The notes below the pieces were generated by a model that had not been told where the DNA came from, did not search any database, and saw only the letters and a list, made by a program, of their open reading frames with translations. A program made the position numbers and the translations under genes. Positions 7,905-9,050 of a stretch of DNA of 9,050 nt are shown here, piece after piece. The stretch is from Candidatus Aegiribacteria sp. (GTDB lineage Bacteria > Fermentibacterota > Fermentibacteria > Fermentibacterales > JCC-6): the NCBI GenBank assembly GCA_030642525.1, contig DAOWNO010000061.1, positions 1-9,050 of the forward strand, given 5' to 3'. Each line of letters begins with the position of its first letter. Within the stretch, counting starts at the first letter, position 1.

Positions 7905-7933
7905 AATATACATGTCGGCATGTATAGTTTCAC
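7905..7933 (-). promoter_or_regulatory. Candidate tamA-tamB promoter
   Basis: On the minus strand GTGAAA (7933-7928, four of six) and TATATT (7910-7905, five of six) are 17 bases apart. RNA would begin near 7898, about 100 bases before the GTG start. An alternative -10 box, TAGAAT at 7867-7862, lies closer to the gene but lacks a good -35. Choice between them cannot be made from sequence alone. Confidence 0.3.
7907..7926. promoter_or_regulatory. Inverted repeat TATACATG-4-CATGTATA, operator-like
   Basis: Two perfect 8-base arms (7907-7914 and 7919-7926) around TCGG form a 20-bp dyad, a common size for a dimeric repressor or activator site. It fills most of the spacer of the candidate minus-strand promoter and also overlaps the -35 position of a possible plus-strand promoter (TATAAC at about 7936), so one regulator could touch both directions. 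No regulator gene is in the window to pair with it. Confidence 0.4.
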
Positions 7934-7975
7934 ATATAACCGTAAGCATAATTCCATTACATCCTTAGGGCTAGA

Positions 7976-8115
7976 GCAGCCTGCATACTTCACCAGGTAT
8001 TTCAGCGAGACGGTGTAGAAGTGCTCGCAGACCAGGCATGCGAAGGAGGTCGACGAAGATGTATTATATATACTTCAAGGATGACCGACTGATCATAACG
8101 AAGTATGCGGGCGCC
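7976..8115. repeat. Possible small inverted-repeat element (MITE-like) in the divergent intergenic region
   Basis: GCAGCCTGCATACTTC (7976-7991) and the reverse complement of 8100-8115 agree at 13 of 16 positions, including nine consecutive bases (GCATACTTC). They bound a 140-bp segment with further short stems inside (GCGAG 8005-8009 with CTCGC 8024-8028). I found no convincing target-site duplication. It might be a miniature mobile element, a structured RNA, or chance; whether copies exist elsewhere in the genome is the deciding fact. Confidence 0.3.
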
Positions 8116-8187
8116 TTATGCATCGTCGCAGTAAATACTCCGGTGGATTATGCAGGCTGTCCGAATGGAAGGTATAATGAAACCTGA
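8059..8187 (+). CDS. Small ORF (42 residues) with strong ribosome-binding site, overlapping the thiD start
   Basis: I do not recognise this peptide. It begins MYYIYFKDDRLIITKYAGAL, has one mildly hydrophobic stretch (YAGALCIVAV, residues 16-25), and ends NGRYNET. Evidence for translation: an excellent ribosome-binding site (AAGGAGGT at 8043-8050) eight bases before the ATG, the best such site in the window. Its stop codon overlaps the thiD start region by 11 bases in a different frame, the arrangement seen when translation of a downstream gene is coupled to an upstream one. Against: it is short, has no known homologue that I can name, and its first half lies inside the possible inverted-repeat element. 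A leader or coupling peptide for thiD, or chance, are both open. Confidence 0.33.
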   Translation: MYYIYFKDDRLIITKYAGALCIVAVNTPVDYAGCPNGRYNET

Positions 8188-9050
8188 AGACATTCGTCCC
8201 GTATTGCTGCTTGCCGGAGGAACCGATCCAAGCGGCGGCGCCGGATTAGCAGCAGATATGAAGACAGCGGCTGCAATGGGTATCCACGGATGCCCTGTCG
8301 TCACTGCCTTGACAATCCAGAACAGTGGAGATGTTCTTTCCTGGGAAGCAGTTCCTGCACGTAAAGTAGCAGCCCAGATCAGAGTAATATGCTCTGATGG
8401 ACCGGTCAGCGCAGTAAAATCCGGTATGTTCGGAACTGCGGAGAATGCCATAATTCTTTCAGAAACTCTCAAAGGTGATCTGCTGAATGTTCCTTACGTA
8501 CTCGATCCCGTTCTGACAGCAGGCGGCGGATACTCTCTTGCGGACAGCAGGCTTCTTGAAGTGCTGAAACACAGGCTTTTGCCGTTGTCAACACTATGCA
8601 TGCCAAATCTTGATGAAGCAGAAATCCTGACAGGCATTTCGATCAGAAACAAACAGGACATGGAAGACGCCGGGGAAGCACTCCTCCGGATGGGAGCTGA
8701 AGCGGTGCTGGTGAAAGGAGGGCACATCAAGGGTGATCCTGAAGATGTCCTTATCTTGCGCAAGAAGAAAATCTGGTTTGGGGGAAGCAGAATTACAGCA
8801 GAAAATGTTCACGGAACCGGTTGTACTCTTGCTACTTCATGCGCGGCTTTGCTGGCTCTGGGATTTCCCATTGAAGTAGCCCTTCAAGAAGCCAGACTAT
8901 ACGTCAGAAGAGTGATTTCCAGAAGTTTCAGACGAATTCACGGAAATCTGCCCGGGCATTTTCCTGAGGCGGGTCCACTCCCTTCAAAACCGGATGGGAA
9001 TTCCTTTTATCTTCCTCCAGGTTTCTGTGAAGTGTGCGGATCTCCTCTTC
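8177..9050 (+). CDS. thiD: Hydroxymethylpyrimidine/phosphomethylpyrimidine kinase ThiD with C-terminal extension (3' end outside window)
   Basis: A cytoplasmic ribokinase-fold enzyme of thiamine synthesis that phosphorylates HMP to HMP-P and then HMP-PP, the pyrimidine substrate of thiamine-phosphate synthase. Visible: LAGGTDPSGGAGLAADMKT (12-30), the substrate-binding N-terminus (AGSDPSGGAG in most relatives; here Gly-Thr replaces Ser at 15-16); TALTIQN (43-49); KSGMFG (81-86); LDPVLTAGGG (109-118); MPNLDEAEILTG (142-153); LVKGGH (178-183); and NVHGTGCTL (210-218), the anion-hole loop with catalytic-site C216. The start at ATG 8177 has GGAAGG four bases upstream; in-frame ATGs at 8165 and 8150 are possible but have poorer sites. 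ThiD proteins are usually about 260-270 residues; here the frame is still open at residue 291 and the tail carries FCEVCGSPL with a CxxC (C284, C287), suggesting a zinc ribbon or a further fused domain. It is divergent from tamA; no TPP riboswitch is visible upstream. Confidence 0.93.
   Translation, partial: MKPEDIRPVLLLAGGTDPSGGAGLAADMKTAAAMGIHGCPVVTALTIQNSGDVLSWEAVPARKVAAQIRVICSDGPVSAVKSGMFGTAENAIILSETLKGDLLNVPYVLDPVLTAGGGYSLADSRLLEVLKHRLLPLSTLCMPNLDEAEILTGISIRNKQDMEDAGEALLRMGAEAVLVKGGHIKGDPEDVLILRKKKIWFGGSRITAENVHGTGCTLATSCAALLALGFPIEVALQEARLYVRRVISRSFRRIHGNLPGHFPEAGPLPSKPDGNSFYLPPGFCEVCGSPL

Noticed and set aside
7867..7959. Minus-strand 30-residue ORF (starts MELCLRLYVK) and the longer open frame it sits in
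   Set aside because: It runs through the promoter/operator region, has no ribosome-binding site, and the open stretch upstream has no start codon.
7927..8176. TPP riboswitch upstream of thiD
   Set aside because: The conserved CTGAGA and the ACCTGATCTGG-like segments are absent from the leader on the plus strand.
1..9050. CRISPR array, tRNA, rRNA or integrase-type mobile element
   Set aside because: No regularly spaced direct repeats, no tRNA-like cloverleaf, no rRNA sequence and no transposase or integrase motifs were seen.

Overview
The window comes from a Gram-negative (diderm) bacterium. The two longest genes encode an outer-membrane TamA-like Omp85 barrel and an inner-membrane-anchored TamB-like AsmA/DUF490 protein, a pair that only makes sense with an outer membrane. 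No gene is a close match to a model proteobacterium. Protein style and gene order would fit a poorly sampled FCB-type or candidate-phylum lineage, but that placement is a guess. Codon use looks even across the intact genes, with no clear sign of recent transfer.

Layout. Positions 1-1624 (minus strand) hold the start of a family 2 glycosyltransferase, cut by the window edge, preceded by a multi-pass GT-C type glycosyltransferase. Positions 1625-1880 are non-coding and hold a candidate promoter for that pair. Positions 1881-1921 are a perfect 16-bp hairpin that closes the next transcript. Positions 1904-2476 (minus) are the remnant of an outer-membrane beta-barrel gene (probably DUF5916 type), with no start and an internal TGA. 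Positions 2477-5965 (minus) are tamB and 5989-7794 (minus) tamA, spaced like a two-gene operon. Positions 7795-8176 are a divergent control region with two inverted repeats, a possible small inverted-repeat element and a small ORF with a strong ribosome-binding site. Positions 8177-9050 (plus) are thiD, open at the window edge.

How the genes work together. TamA and TamB are known to form an envelope-spanning module (outer-membrane barrel plus periplasm-spanning beta-groove) linked to outer-membrane protein insertion and phospholipid transport. The GT-C/GT2 pair probably works on lipid-linked sugars or surface glycans, so the minus-strand half of the window is largely about the cell envelope. 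thiD (thiamine pyrimidine kinase) is divergently transcribed and functionally separate. I saw no clear undescribed system. The points most worth following are the CxxC-bearing C-terminal extension on ThiD, the small ORF in front of it, the inverted-repeat element in the divergent region, and the palindrome at the broken end of the barrel remnant.
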